Source: Endocalyx cinctus
Lineage: Eukaryota > Ascomycota > Sordariomycetes > Amphisphaeriales > Apiosporaceae
Length of the DNA: 64,000 nucleotides
Direction of reading: 5' to 3'
NCBI GenBank assembly: GCA_001600455.1
Contig: BCKC01000002.1
Location: 248,001-312,000, forward strand
The notes below the pieces were generated by a model. It made no database searches. It was not told the origin of the DNA and saw only the letters and a list, made by a program, of their open reading frames with translations. Of this stretch, positions 1 to 11,442 are shown piece after piece (position 1 is the first letter of the stretch; the number at the start of each line of letters is the position of its first letter). A program made the position numbers and the translations under genes.

Positions 1-374
1 TGTATCCGACCTACAAGATGATAAGTCAATTCTATAACTCTTCGGGTTGAAAGGGGTAAACTCACCACCGGTAGCACAAGTGGAAATACCACATGCATCT
101 TGTCCCCGATGCTGAAGGCTAAATGGATAATGTTAGCACATAAATCTTGAAACTCTTATAGCACGCCAGGCAAATCCTCCCGAATTCAAGGCAAGGAGTT
201 CCAGCATGTAATCTGCCAGAGGTCAAGGAGGCTTTGATTAATGTGCAATAAAACTAGAGATGCAGGCGCATTAGGTACTCACTAGTACAGGGCATCGTGG
301 ATATCAGATGCAGCGAGATACGGGTTCTCCTCGTTATCCCAGTGACCGAGAATGAGACCTATGATGCCACACAT
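1..374 (-). CDS. ade4: Amidophosphoribosyltransferase, 5' part only (cut by window edge)
   Basis: First committed step of de novo purine synthesis: PRPP plus glutamine to 5-phosphoribosylamine, in the cytosol. Three exons can be spliced: 374-283, 118-66, and from 10 leftwards out of the window. Exon 1 starts MCGIIGLILG, so Cys2 becomes the N-terminal nucleophile of a class II (Ntn) glutaminase after Met removal. Joining exon 1 to exon 2 restores YLQHRGQDACGI, the invariant glutaminase motif of this family, and the third exon begins GGRI. Introns have GTGAGT donors and TTTAG/TGTAG acceptors. An in-frame ATG further upstream (473) would bury the catalytic Cys, so the start at 374 is preferred. 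The phosphoribosyltransferase domain lies outside the window. The glutaminase motif is seen; the function follows from the family. Confidence 0.88.
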
Positions 375-2476
375 GTTCGCAACGCAGACGTTGAATATTC
401 TCAAAGAGAAATTGAATGCGCGGAGTGAAATCGGCGAGAGTGGATTTTGGTGGGGTTTTCTTTTAAGAGACAAAAAAAGTTTTCCTAGTCGGCTCCGATA
501 TCCTCAATGTTCGTTCTACAACAATAAAGTGATTAGCGCGAACGAGAATCGATATCAACTAACTTTGTCACCTTGTGAGCGAATTGATTTCTTTTTGGGT
601 TTGGAACGAAACCAGGAAGACAAACCTTGATAGAATCGAAGAAAAAAAACCTCAGGTAATACACAATTATATGGATCGTGTGTGGATATAGAGACGAAAA
701 TCGGTATAGGTTTAGCGTGCCGACAGGACCGATTATTATCGGATCACCAAATACTTTTTTTTTACTTTTCTCAGTGGAATGCTAAAGGAGTGCCGCTAGA
801 ATATTTAGGTATAATTAAACCACTACGTGCTTAAGATATTATATTTGAAATATAGTGTGTTCTGTCGACATTATCGCTGCATCTTCAGTCCTTGAGCCTT
901 TTTTTTTTTTTTCTTTNTTACTCTACCGCCCTTATATCGACCTCGAAGGCAAAAAAAAAAAAAAAAAAAACTTTATAGCGGGGTATAGTGCATTTCACAT
1001 GCTGCACGTGTGTGGGATAGTGGGATGGTGGGGTGAGTGGGTTAGTCATATAGACCTCTTCGGGTTTAGCCTATTACCTGAATGATTGGAAATATCAACT
1101 CATTTCGAGGCGGACGCATCCCGAAAATGCAAGCCCTATTTGTTTTGCAGGTCGCCAATGCAGCCATTCGGCAGCCTTATATTACAAGCTGGAAGTTTTT
1201 GATTGCTGGAAATCTACTAGACAAATCCGTCGAAGCAGACTAGACAGTCGTCGAAGGAATTAAATCTACATCTGTGAACCTTCGAAAGCTATTTACCGTC
1301 ATTTTGTGACAATCGTTTATTTAGTCTAAGAGCAGCTAGTATAGTACGTACGACACAATCTACATCCTATCCCTGAAGCGAAATTATTAGTCTCTGCGGT
1401 GCCATGATACTCGACTGACTTCCACGATATTTAAATTACATCCGAGATGAGGTGTTACCTAACGTTAGTAACCGATCTAAGGAACTCTTCGCATGGTGAC
1501 CAACATCGCGACGCTTCCGATCTAGAGCTACCCAAGTTAATTTAATATATTTTTAACAGCAAACTTTTGTTATTGAATCCTCGTCTGTTACGCATCTTCT
1601 TCATGACGATGGATAAACCACCGCTTATAATGAAAATGATAAAAATAAAGATTATTTATGAAAGCAAAAATTGCCAACAGTACGATCCCGCAGGATAATA
1701 CAGAACAATTGACTCCACGATGTGCAATGCAGGTCTCTTGTCCTAGAAAGTAGGGATTCTTGAGCTCCCACTTCTTGTTGAAGGTAAGTATGAAGAAAGG
1801 AAAAGAAAAGAAAGGTTAAAGATATCGGTAGGGTGGGGAGATATTTATACTTGCTTGAAGGCGGTGTACAATTGATTCACTGGCAGAATTACCTGGCTGG
1901 CAGCTGCCTACTAGCGCAGATGCCATTCCACTGCATACACAGTACTAATGTGTGTCATACAAGTATATATTACCTGTACCATGCATAAATATTAACCAAG
2001 ATACGGTGATTGAATATCTTAAAATAAACCTGGGAAATAACCATCAGTTAGAAATATAGGTAGTCACAGATTAAAAAAAAAAAAAAAAAAAAAAAGACAG
2101 CCAGGCTAAAATAACGAAGAAATTGGGTTTCTCGTATTACATAACTCACCAAACTCAGCTAAGCTCATTTTGATGTGGCTTATGTCTGGTGAAACGCGTC
2201 GTTGACACGGCCTACATGGCGCAGCCATGATGTCATTGGTCACTGAGCTTGGCTTGCTATCCACCGCTGCAGCTTCAAGCCTGCTTTGAGTAGACTATAT
2301 CTGCTTCTATTCACGATGACTTGATCCATTTCTTCATCTCCTCCAAACTTCACATACATAAATAGTTTTACGTTCTATATACCCTATTTCGAACTATTTA
2401 TCACCAGCATCACTACCTCATATCTTTTTTTTTTTTTACTTTTCTTACCGAAGCTTAGGTTGAAAAAAAAAAAAAC
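375..2476. other. Intergenic, divergent promoter region of ade4 and the Cys-rich gene
   Basis: No convincing coding exon. Contains poly-T at 900-912 followed by an ambiguous base at 917, poly-A at about 951-970 and 2072-2094, and a T-run then A-run just before the next ATG (2425-2475). Short open frames here have no domain and no codon bias. Confidence 0.6.
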
Positions 2477-2759
2477 ATGTCTCCTCCTGCATCTGACAGC
2501 GCCAACATCGAGCTCACCGCCCCTACCACCGCGGTCCTGCACTCGACGCAACCTTCCACCGCCCCACCTATGGGTGAGTACCTTCCACTTTGTTTCTATT
2601 GATCACACCTGGTACTAACATTGAACAAAAGACCCCCAGCGTCCTCACCCTCCTCAAGAGGAAATGAGTCTTCGTGGAGGGGAGAGAAGCAGCTGCTGCC
2701 CCGGCCGGTTCTGCTTCTGTATACCGTGCCCGCTCCCGTGCGACTTCTGTATTATCTAA
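2477..2759 (+). CDS. Small conserved fungal protein with Cys-rich C-terminal tail (74 aa)
   Basis: Two exons, 2477-2573 and 2632-2759, separated by a 58-nt intron (GTGAGT donor, CTAAC branch, AAAAG acceptor) that joins in frame. The first 45 residues are Ser/Thr/Pro-rich and probably disordered. The end contains LRGGERSSCCPGRF and then a tail with seven Cys in 19 residues (54, 55, 60, 62, 65, 69, 72), spaced CCPG-RFCFC-PCPLPCDFC, finishing in -CII. I recognise this tail as a pattern shared by small ascomycete proteins of unknown function. Clustered Cys with hydrophobic neighbours would suit palmitoylation and membrane attachment, which is inference. Unspliced reading of exon 2 in another frame (from 2621) is a shadow. 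No function is assigned. Confidence 0.75.
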
Positions 2760-3495
2760 GGGCAGAGGAGAATGAGTCGGGTTTTGAGACTATTAACCGA
2801 CATGAGATTGTGTACTTGCGTTGGGGGCTTAAAAAATTACCCAGTATGGCGATGATTTAATTTGATTTCTCAAGTAATCGACGGGCGACGAAGGGTTACA
2901 AGGAAATATAACTGTACGATTGGTACGATAAATTCAATACCTGATAAAGCATGGAATGAGTAACGACTCGAGAATGACAAATTTAATGGCTTTTCTTCCC
3001 GCGCTATTCCTTTGTCTACTGAAAGGCGATACTTGCCTACTACGTGAATTAACATATTATATACATCAATTGAATTACATTCACGCCTTATATCTGAAGT
3101 TGTTTATTAGTATGGATAGTATTAATGTAACGTTTTGCTTTTTATTATGTGTCATCTATCATGGGTCTTGAAAAGTTCTCTCTCGGAGAGGGATTCTATA
3201 TATGGGAAGAGCTAGCTAAAAAAGTAAAGGCCGACGACCTCGTCATCTCACATCAACACGTCGGCCAAGATCCACATGATCCCAAATCAAAAGGGTGGCG
3301 GGTAGGTAATTATAGGTAAATAAACATTTAGAATTGTAATGGGTGTAAAAGATGGTGTCGGACTCCCTGGCTCGTGCCAAGTCCGTAAATAAAAAAAATA
3401 AAGTTGATCGCAGATCTAGGCGGCCGAAGAAATGAATGAATAAAATGCTCGATTCAACATCTCAAGATCTACCGGTTGGGAAATAAGCGACGGGG
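2760..3495. other. Convergent 3' intergenic region
   Basis: Lies between two genes that converge. AT-rich, with short unsupported frames and no recognisable element; it presumably holds both 3' UTRs and polyadenylation sites. Confidence 0.6.
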
Positions 3496-4560
3496 TCAAG
3501 TCAGGTGCGGATGCACAATCTGAAATTTCTTAACCGACTTACTCGAAGCCGACTTCGCCGTCGCCGTGGTCGGCGTAGGGGAGGGGCCTCTCTTTTCGTC
3601 GTCGTTCTTCCCCTTCCGCTTCTTCTCCTTCTTCTCCTTGCGATTCGCGGCCTCGAGGTCCATGCCCCCGATGCTGCGCGAGAGGCTCGGCATGATCGAC
3701 ATGATGCGGGTCCCGTCGCTGGACCGGACCGAGAGCGCCACCGCGAACGCGAACACGGTCGACAGCGCGAATATCGTCCATTGCAGCGCCTCGAGCGCGA
3801 TCCCCCGCTCCACCGCGAGCGTTCCGGTGCCGTCGCTGCTGCTGCTGCTGCTGCTACTACTACTGCTACTGCTCGCGCTGTTGAATAACTGCGTCGTGTA
3901 TACTAGCGAGGACGACGTCTGCGTCGTCGCGTACGATACGAGGAGCGCTAGGCACGCCGATAAGTAAAGGCTCGCCAATGTGCTGCGCTTGAGGGTCATG
4001 AGTCCGTGCGGTCCTAGGGTGAGGACTCCGTGCTGGACAATCCTCAAGGTGATCGACAAGACAAACCCGCTGAGGAAAAGCAGCCCGGCGGCAGCGAGCG
4101 TGGGAAGGTAAATCTGGGACTGGAAAGAAACGGCCATGTCGATGAGATCCGTCGCTTGCTGCGTATACGCGTTCGTGTCCACGTCGGGGATAAGAAGCGG
4201 CCCGAGGGTGGTACTGTTGAGTTGCGCCGAGGTATGGCAGAGCGTGTCTCCGGATTCGACCTGCAGACATAACCCGAAATAGCCTAATCGAAGCTGGAGA
4301 AGATCCGTATCACCTTGCTGCTTGAGCAAGCTGAGGACGTGAAGTTCGTTGATCACTGCGTTGCTCGAGACGCATCCCGTGAGACTCAAAGCTGTTTCCC
4401 CGCCGTCAGTGCTGAATCAATCGAGCCGGGGTCTGGAGAAGCAGATGAAAACCGGGAGAAACTCACAATAGAAAATAAAAATGGGTATGGCAAGAAAGTA
4501 AATCGACTCTCTAAGGAGTCGTGTAAAGACTATGGGCTTGTCAGTCAAAAAAAAGGAACA
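3496..4560 (-). CDS. Fig1-family four-TM membrane protein (Ca2+ regulator / membrane fusion)
   Basis: Main exon 4391-3496, preceded by an exon whose 3' border is 4467 (intron 4466-4392, GTGAGT donor, CAG acceptor). The joined sequence gives a first membrane helix IYFLAIPIFIFYSLSLTGC, then the Fig1 signature GYFGLCLQVESGDTLC, then three more helices (YLPTLAAAGLLFLSGF, LASLYLSACLALLVSY, WTIFALSTVFAFAVAL). Yeast Fig1 acts in low-affinity Ca2+ influx and cell fusion during mating (PF12351). Between helices 3 and 4 is a run of 14 Ser coded by CTG/CTA-type repeats on the + strand, and the cytosolic tail is Lys-rich. The true ATG was not found: the frame is open upstream to about 4588 but has no Met, so a further 5' exon is likely. 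The family call is firm, the 5' end is not. Confidence 0.8.
3835..3873. repeat. Trinucleotide microsatellite coding poly-Ser
   Basis: CTG repeated about eight times, then CTA/CTG mixed; on the minus strand it reads AGC/AGT, Ser codons of the Fig1-type gene. The mixture of two Ser codons implies either old expansion or selection for Ser. Confidence 0.85.
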
Positions 4561-5413
4561 TCTTCTCAATGCAACATGCTACCAAAGTTGTAATTACTTA
4601 CATGTCATGACTAAAATACCCTCCTACGAACCGGCCACCCAGCCAAAAGAATGAAAGTTAAGGATAGAACGGGGTAAATCGAAATGAAGAAAAACAGCGA
4701 GAGAAAGAGAGAAAGAAAGAAACAAATGGCTACTTAGCCTTCGAACATCGAAAAACGAGAAATGGAGGGGAGAAAAGATGGGATGAACATCTCGCCAAGA
4801 AGCAGAACTGCATATATGCTTCCGTGGTAGACATCCACCGGCAAACAAGCAAAGTGACTTGAAATCAAAAATAATATAAATAACCTTGCTAATATCATCG
4901 GGGAAATCAGTACTATTCTGGTATGACGGGATCGCCTAGACAAGCAGTTGTCAACTGGTTTTGGCATAATCGTACCAACGTACGGCGAGTTTTAGGGGCA
5001 CAGTGCGTAGATGAAGGATCTAGACGATAATCCTCACTATCCTTAGTGTATTAGGAGGCTTCTCTTGGAGAGTTTGCTAGTGCACGCACTGTATTCGTAC
5101 AGGGCAATATGCCAACAGGGGCATTTTAATAACTCCTGAAACATCCGCTTCTATGCTATAGGCGCCACCATATATAAGTGAACCGGGAAATTAATTTGAA
5201 GGCTGCACCAGAAGCAATACTAGAATCTATAAGATAAATCTGATACCGCTACCTATATTGCTCAATTTTCGTATCGCATCTAGCAATCTAACGCTAGCTA
5301 GGTTAACCCAGCTGTCAACTCGTTTGTCTGCCGCCCGGTACACGTACCCCAAAACCGGGGAATGGAGACCGGAAGACAATTCCCCGAGACAGTCTCGTCA
5401 CGTTGGAATTGTA
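4561..5413. other. Intergenic, upstream of the Fig1-type gene
   Basis: AT-rich with A/G-rich stretch 4680-4725. It may contain a missed first exon of the Fig1-type gene; an ATG followed by a GTAAGT donor occurs at 4608-4596, but its phase does not match the downstream frame at any nearby acceptor. Confidence 0.5.
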
Positions 5414-6058
5414 TCATTTCACCCTGACAACCGAAGACTTGAAATACTTCTTATATCTCTCAAAGTCAAAAACACCATCTTCCAGGTCCGGATCTTCCGG
5501 GTCTCCCGCCCAGCAAAACGTCATCCCATCTTCGAGGATCTCTCCTTTTTCAGTCTCTATGGTACAGCATCGCACTTCATACTTCCCTGTCTCATAATTT
5601 CTGAGACGTGAGAGTTGCTCTGCATCCTCCACTTTCCAGAATGTGCCGACAACGGTGTTGCTCTCGTCAGGAACCAATGCCGGATATATCCCCCACATTT
5701 TTATTTTGATGCCGACGATACTTCCTTTCTGCACGTCTGGTAACGTTGGTAGTTTTGCGACCGTTTGCAGTACTTCTGGATCCATGAGAGACCCGTAGAA
5801 GAATAAATGGCAGGGCTGGAATACAGCTTCATCCGATTCTTTAGGCAGAGTATTTACATTTTCTAATACATCAAATCTAGCTGCCATGCGCGAAACCTTG
5901 CTTCGCGACGTACTGTTTATGGCCGCTATACGCTGAGGAGAGAAGGTAGACAACGATGATTTTATCGGTAGGGGAGGGGGGAGTGGAGGAGGGGGCGGCG
6001 TAAGCGACGGCAGCATTGAAGAGACATCTTCCTTTGAAGGATTCATCGGATTTGACAT
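5414..6058 (-). CDS. Gamma-glutamylcyclotransferase-fold (AIG2-like/GGACT) protein, 214 aa
   Basis: Single exon. Residues 83-100 contain CHLFFYGSLMDPEVL, the conserved YGSL substrate-loop motif that opens the GGCT/AIG2-like fold (PF06094), and the end has LRNYETGKYEVRCCTI and a Trp-Ala-Gly turn as in fungal AIG2-like proteins. Members cleave gamma-glutamyl or related isopeptide amines by cyclisation to 5-oxoproline; the actual substrate here is unknown. The first 75 residues are low complexity with a poly-Pro run (21-31). The frame stays open to an ATG at 6205, but that extension is unlike the family and runs towards the tRNA gene, so MSNPMN at 6058 is preferred. Confidence 0.75.
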   Translation of the reverse strand: MSNPMNPSKEDVSSMLPSLTPPPPPLPPPLPIKSSLSTFSPQRIAAINSTSRSKVSRMAARFDVLENVNTLPKESDEAVFQPCHLFFYGSLMDPEVLQTVAKLPTLPDVQKGSIVGIKIKMWGIYPALVPDESNTVVGTFWKVEDAEQLSRLRNYETGKYEVRCCTIETEKGEILEDGMTFCWAGDPEDPDLEDGVFDFERYKKYFKSSVVRVK

Positions 6059-6382
6059 TGTCACACGAGCAAAGGGGATATGGGTGTGACGAACCAAGTA
6101 AATACGCAAGCCAAACGTGTTGGTCTGAAGAAAAGACGGCGACTTGCATAACCTCGAAAGATATGCGGTAAGTAATATCACAAACGGGATCTCAGTTGTG
6201 ACCATGTGAGTGCGTAGGCAACCCTCAAAGTTAAAACATTTACTGCCTACCCATACATACCTAGCATCCTACCGAATTTCTTTCCACAAAAAAACCCCCC
6301 CGGCTACCTTCTCTGTAAGTATATGTCATTATATCGACCTCGCCAACCACATCTTACGTAATTACTTAATGAGTAACGAATT

Positions 6383-6496
6383 GGCCTGGTGGTCTAGTGG
6401 TATGATTCTCGCTTAGGGTACACCCTACGCAACTGTATAATCAAGCAGAAAATGCATTTATGCGAGAGGTCCCGGGATCGAGCCCCGGCCAGGCCC
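6383..6496 (+). tRNA. tRNA-Pro (AGG) with a 42-nt intron
   Basis: Acceptor stem GGCCTGG (6383-6389) pairs with CCAGGCC (6489-6495), discriminator base C6496. The D-arm sequence is GGTCTAGTGGTATGA, the anticodon stem is TCTCGC/GCGAGA, and the anticodon AGG is at 6415-6417 in the loop TTAGGG. The intron occupies about 6419-6460, at the canonical 37/38 site. The T-arm is CCGGG-ATCGAGC-CCCGG, so position 54 is A instead of T. A, B box and terminator are internal or adjacent, as for RNA polymerase III genes. Confidence 0.93.
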
Positions 6497-6505
6497 TTCT
6501 TTTTT
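6497..6505 (+). terminator. RNA polymerase III terminator of tRNA-Pro
   Basis: TTCTTTTTT starts directly after the discriminator base; six consecutive T from 6500 are enough for Pol III release. Confidence 0.8.
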
Positions 6506-7187
6506 GATTTATTTTCAACGTTTTTTTTTTCTTATTTGAAATGAAATGTTATACTATAAATACTCATTCGCTGTTGTATAGAATTGTTTGGAGTTGATTT
6601 GGCTGATAAAGTATGCTAAGAGCAATCTATGCATATAATGGCTTATGTACATATTAATCACTTACGCCAGCTCGCCTGCTTGTTTCAATGCGTATTCTTG
6701 TCAATATATATTCAATTCTTAGTTAATGTTTGTTTTTGCTTCATTTTTATTTTCGTGAATTAACCATATCTTACTTCTGATATGAATTTTGTTTTTATAT
6801 TATATTCAGAAGTTCAAGAATAACGGCGCGGGAGAGGAAAAAAAGGATTGCTTGGTGTTATGCATTTATGCATTTATGAACATGAGTTTACTTGTATATA
6901 TGCATATTTGTTCATTTACTTTCGCTGATGTCATCCACTGAAGTACATTCCTTATTAACCTTGTAAAACGCGCTGAGCAGGCGCGTCGATTCATTAAAAT
7001 TCAGTGATTGATTAAGTAAAAAAGCGCGTCTCAAGCTTTGTTCTTGCCGATCACTGTCTGATCGTAATAGATAATAATCATTGCCAGACTGGCAAGCATG
7101 AATAGATACTCTTTTTCATGATATTTTACTAGAAGTGCCCATGTTAGAATCTTTCGCACCTAACGTTATAATTAACCCATAATCATA
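6506..7187. other. Intergenic, promoter region of the RAD5-type gene
   Basis: AT-rich, with poly-T near 6519 and short repeats of TGCATTTATG at 6862-6878. No coding signal or motif that I can name. Confidence 0.6.
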
Positions 7188-10100
7188 ATGATGGCATCAG
7201 AGGAACCCCCTAACAAGAAGCGCAGATTCTTTGTCGATATTGATGAAGACGATGAGATTCATGACCCGACACCTGGATGTCTATCCAACCGATCCAACCA
7301 AACCTCCCAAGCAATTGCGTTAACACCACAAAAGCCGATACCGAGTCACAATGTCCCAACGTCTTCCCCTACACCCGATACCCCTCTGTCTTTCACTGCC
7401 GATTTGTTTCAGAGCTTTGTCGGCGACAAGGTTGACCAGGAGGTATTAAACATTATTGGAAAGAATTGTGGCAATAACCTCGAGCAAGCCGTTAACATGT
7501 ACTTCGATGGGACTTGGAAAAACTACCGGAAAAGACCGCAACCCATCAAAACCGCATCTATATTCTCCTCACCATCCTCGGCCCCCACACCACAGAAACC
7601 CTCAAAGTCACATAATACCCCCCCTCGACCTTCGCTGTTGCCATCTACGCCAGAAAGTCGCTATATTGGCGCCTGTGGTATTGAAGGCTGGGCTACCCGA
7701 AGTGGTGCGAATCTAATAAAACATGGAGATGTGGTGAAAATAGAGCGGCAGAAGATCCAACCTCTGTCATCAACGATCAAGGCCAAATCTGCTTTAGGTG
7801 TCCAGGTTTCCGTTCCCCGCGTGAGCCCAGCTGCGTCGAAACGAGTGGATGTGATAGTGCGCTTCACAGATGCAAAGGGATCTGAAATTGGGAGACTTGC
7901 CAAAGATGCTGCAAACTGGGTCTCATCATTGATAGATCAGAAGGTCTGTAGGTTTGAGGCAGTCTGTGTCTATGCCCCAGAGAGACTGCGAACGAATGAT
8001 ACCATCTTCCTACAGCTTAAGTGCTATATAAAAAGAACCGCTTTTCTAAATGACAACTTCAAATTCTCCGATAATCGATCCACTGGGCTCTACGAGGAAA
8101 AGGAAACAAGCGAAGAACGAGATTTGCGTCTTAGACAGGTTGCCCTTGTCAGATTGCTTCAGGAAGTCAACCTCACACCGGTGAGGAGCAACACGGCCTC
8201 GGCTAAAAATGCGAGACAGGGTCTCTTAGATGCTGCTGAGATGGCTGACAAGAAAGCGAAGTCTCTTTCTCGGTCGAACAGTCGGTATGTATTTCCGCAC
8301 TATTACCTAGGATTTTGATATTGACATTTTATAGGGATACTCCCGGTTCTTCTCCCCCGCCAGACGAGGCTGAAGAAGGCGAAGAGCTAGAGCAAGATCA
8401 ACTCGATGCGCTCTATCGCAAAGCTCAATCATTTGACTTTAACACTCCAGAAGCTGAACCTGCCGATACCTTCGCCATGAATCTCCGGCCATACCAAAAG
8501 CAGTCGCTGCATTGGATGCTTGCAAAGGAAAAGGATAAGAAGAACGAAGTCCGGGAACCGTCTATGCACCCTCTGTGGGAGAAATACCTATGGCCTCTCA
8601 AGGACGTGGATGATAATGACCTGCCCGAGGTTGAAGGCCAGGACGGGTTTTATGTGAATCCCTATTCCGGCGAGATGTCGTTGGATTTCCCGGCCCAGGA
8701 ACAGCACTGTTTAGGAGGAATCCTGGCTGATGAAATGGGGTTGGGAAAAACTATCCAAATGCTCAGTTTGATCCATTCCCATAGAGCAGAAGCACCTGTT
8801 CGAAATGCCGAGGTCAATAACGCGCTCAAAATGTTGCCTCAAGCACAGAACAAGCGTCAAAATATCGTGTCTGCACCGAAGACAACCCTCGTTATTGCGC
8901 CCATGTCTCTTCTAGCGCAGTGGCAAAGCGAAGCAGAGAACGCATCTAAGGAGGGAACTCTGAAAAGTATAGTCTACTACGGGACGGAGAAGATCGACAA
9001 TCTACAGACTTTATGCGGCGAATCCAATTTCTCATCGGCACCAGACGTTCTCATTACTAGTTACGGGGTTGTTCTGTCAGAGTTCAGTCAGATCGCTTCG
9101 AAAAACGGCGCGAGGGATCAGCATACTGGCCTCTTCTCGTTAAACTTCTTCCGGGTTATTTTAGATGAAGGTCACATCATCAAGAATCGCCAGTCTAAAA
9201 CGTCGAGAGCTTGCTACGAACTATATGCCGAACACCGATGGGTCTTGACAGGTACACCCATCGTCAACCGCCTGGAGGATTTATTCAGTCTCGTCAGGTT
9301 TCTTAGAGTGGAACCTTGGAACAATTTCTCCTTCTGGCGGACCTTCATTACTGTCCCGTTCGAATCAAAAGATTTTATGCGGGCGCTTGATGTGGTACAG
9401 ACAGTCCTTGAACCTTTGGTGATGCGAAGAACGAAAGATATGAAAACTCCAGATGGGAAGCTGTAAGTTAAGAGATATTCATTGTATCTTTATTCTGCGA
9501 TTATCATGCTGACAACTTTTAGTCTCGTCCCGCTGCCACCCAAAACGATTGAGATAGTCGACGTCGAACTGTCCAAACCAGAACGGGATGTATATGACTA
9601 TATATATACCAAGGCAAAAAGAACATTTTCTGCCAATATGGAAAATGGAACTGTGATGAAGGCGTACACAACTATATTTGCTCAGATTCTTCGCTTACGG
9701 CAGACTTGTTGCCATCCGATACTTGTTCGTAATCAGGACATAGTCAACGATGAAGAGATTGCTGGCGCTCAAGCAGATGCTGCAACCGGCTTAGGTGACG
9801 ACATGGACTTGCACTCGCTCATCGATCAATTTACTGCCACCACTGGCGACGAGAAAGATGCAAACTCATTTGGTGCTCACGTGCTTCAACAGATTCGTGA
9901 CGAAGCAGTTAACGAATGCCCTATCTGTACCGAGGAACCGATGATCAATCAGACCGTCACCGGTTGCTGGCATTCAGCTTGCAAGAAATGCCTAATAGAC
10001 TATATGAAACATTGCACCGATCGCCACCAAATCCCAAGATGCTTCAACTGCCGAGAGCCGCTGAATGACCGAGACTTATTCGAAGTAGTTCGGTACGACG

Positions 10101-10777
10101 ATGAAGAGCCGGATACCTTCCGAGACTCCTCGCCAAGAATCAGCCTCCAGCGGGTAGGCGTCAACGCATCATCTGCGAAAGTGACCTCGCTGATGGCCCA
10201 TCTGCGAGATCTTCGACGAGAGCACCCGCGCATGAAATCCGTGGTCTTCAGTCAGTTCACATCGTTCATGTCTCTGATCGAGCCGGCGCTCGCCAAGGCC
10301 AACATGCGATTTCTGCGTCTCGACGGATCCACGAACCAGAAGGCGCGGGCGGCGATTCTGCAGGAGTTTAGGGAGTCCGATAAATTCACCGTTCTCCTCA
10401 TCAGTCTGCGTGCGGGGGGCGTCGGTCTCAATCTCACGCAGGCGAAACGAGTCTTCGTCATGGACCCCTGGTGGAGCTTCGCGGTCGAGGCTCAGGCTAT
10501 AGATCGTGTTCACCGTATGGGTCAGGAGGACGAGGTCAAGGTGTACCGGTTCATCACTAAGGATAGTGTCGAGGAGAGGATGTTGAAGGTCCAGGATAGG
10601 AAGAAGTTCATGTGAGTGTTTTTTTCCCCCCTATTAACCCCCTCTCTCATACTTGACAATTTGTATGAAGATCGAACATACACTAATACGCCAGATAGTG
10701 CGACATCCCTGGGCATGATGACGGATGAGGAGAAGAGGCTCCAAAGAATCGAGGATATCAAGGACTTACTTAGCTGA
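7188..10777 (+). CDS. rad5: DNA repair helicase / E3 ubiquitin ligase RAD5
   Basis: Rad5 polyubiquitinates PCNA and remodels stalled forks in error-free post-replication repair in the nucleus. Four exons: 7188-8284, 8335-9462, 9523-10611 and 10699-10777, joined in frame to 1130 residues, close to the yeast length. Order of parts: UBA-like segment about 72-110; HIRAN domain about 158-290 (starts YIGACGIEGWATRSG); SNF2 ATPase with Walker A DEMGLGKT at 498-505 and DEGH at 643-646; a C3HC4-type RING inserted between the two helicase lobes at about 874-918 (CPIC...CWHSACKKC...CFNC); then helicase lobe 2 with LRAGGVGLNLTQA and DRVHRMGQ. The HIRAN-SNF2-RING order is diagnostic of Rad5. The last intron has two nearby AGs; only the one at 10697-10698 keeps the frame, giving the usual end DEEKRLQRIEDIKDLLS. 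Confidence 0.95.
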
Positions 10778-11442
10778 GACGACCCAAGTCATCGATATAG
10801 ACAGTTATGGGGGGAGTATGATTTTATTTTCGGTATCATATTAATAACGGCGAAACATATTTACAGAGACGATAAGCATGGGGTTCTGGCGTCGGGCTGG
10901 TTCGGTTTTAATCTCATAGGTGAAAAGGAGACGGTACTGAGATGGAAATGCTTCTACGCCTTAAAAACTACTACGAAGAGGATAAGCTATATATATAACA
11001 TTAGAACTGAGACGCGGGTCTACAAAGGGAATATATACTTATCTACTAATACGTAACCAAATATGCTTAAGAAAAACTTTAGAGGTCATGTGTTGGGATA
11101 TCATTCGGTCCCCAAAAGATTCTCTTTACCGGAGTAAATAGGGCTGAACGAGAATATGACAGTATTGTCATACTCGGGGCTTAGGGACAGGTTATCTATT
11201 ATTCCTCAATCATTGCCAAACAAATGCCACACCAGAACCTCGGTTTATTGAATATATCCAACAATAATTACCCCTCTCCCATTCAACTATCCTTCACCTC
11301 CTGCAACGGCACAGGCTGACAGGGTACATACACAACATTTACTTACCTTCATTGATCTTACGTTTATTTTAACTACGCTAATAACATATATAAGTAAGCA
11401 GAAGAAAAAAAATACGATTAGAGATGGAGCCCCAGACAAAAG
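10778..11442. other. Intergenic between rad5 and the CCA-adding enzyme
   Basis: Tandem spacer holding the rad5 3' UTR and the promoter of the next gene. An ATG at 11424 is in another frame and could act as a short upstream reading frame overlapping the start at 11443. Nothing else seen. Confidence 0.6.

Noticed and set aside
2621..2860. 79-codon frame over the Cys-rich gene
   Set aside because: Overlaps the spliced exon in another frame; the Cys tail model has proper splice signals and a recognisable product.
6059..6205. 49-residue N-terminal extension of the gamma-glutamylcyclotransferase-fold gene
   Set aside because: Open but unlike family N-termini and close to the divergent tRNA promoter; start at 6058 is preferred.
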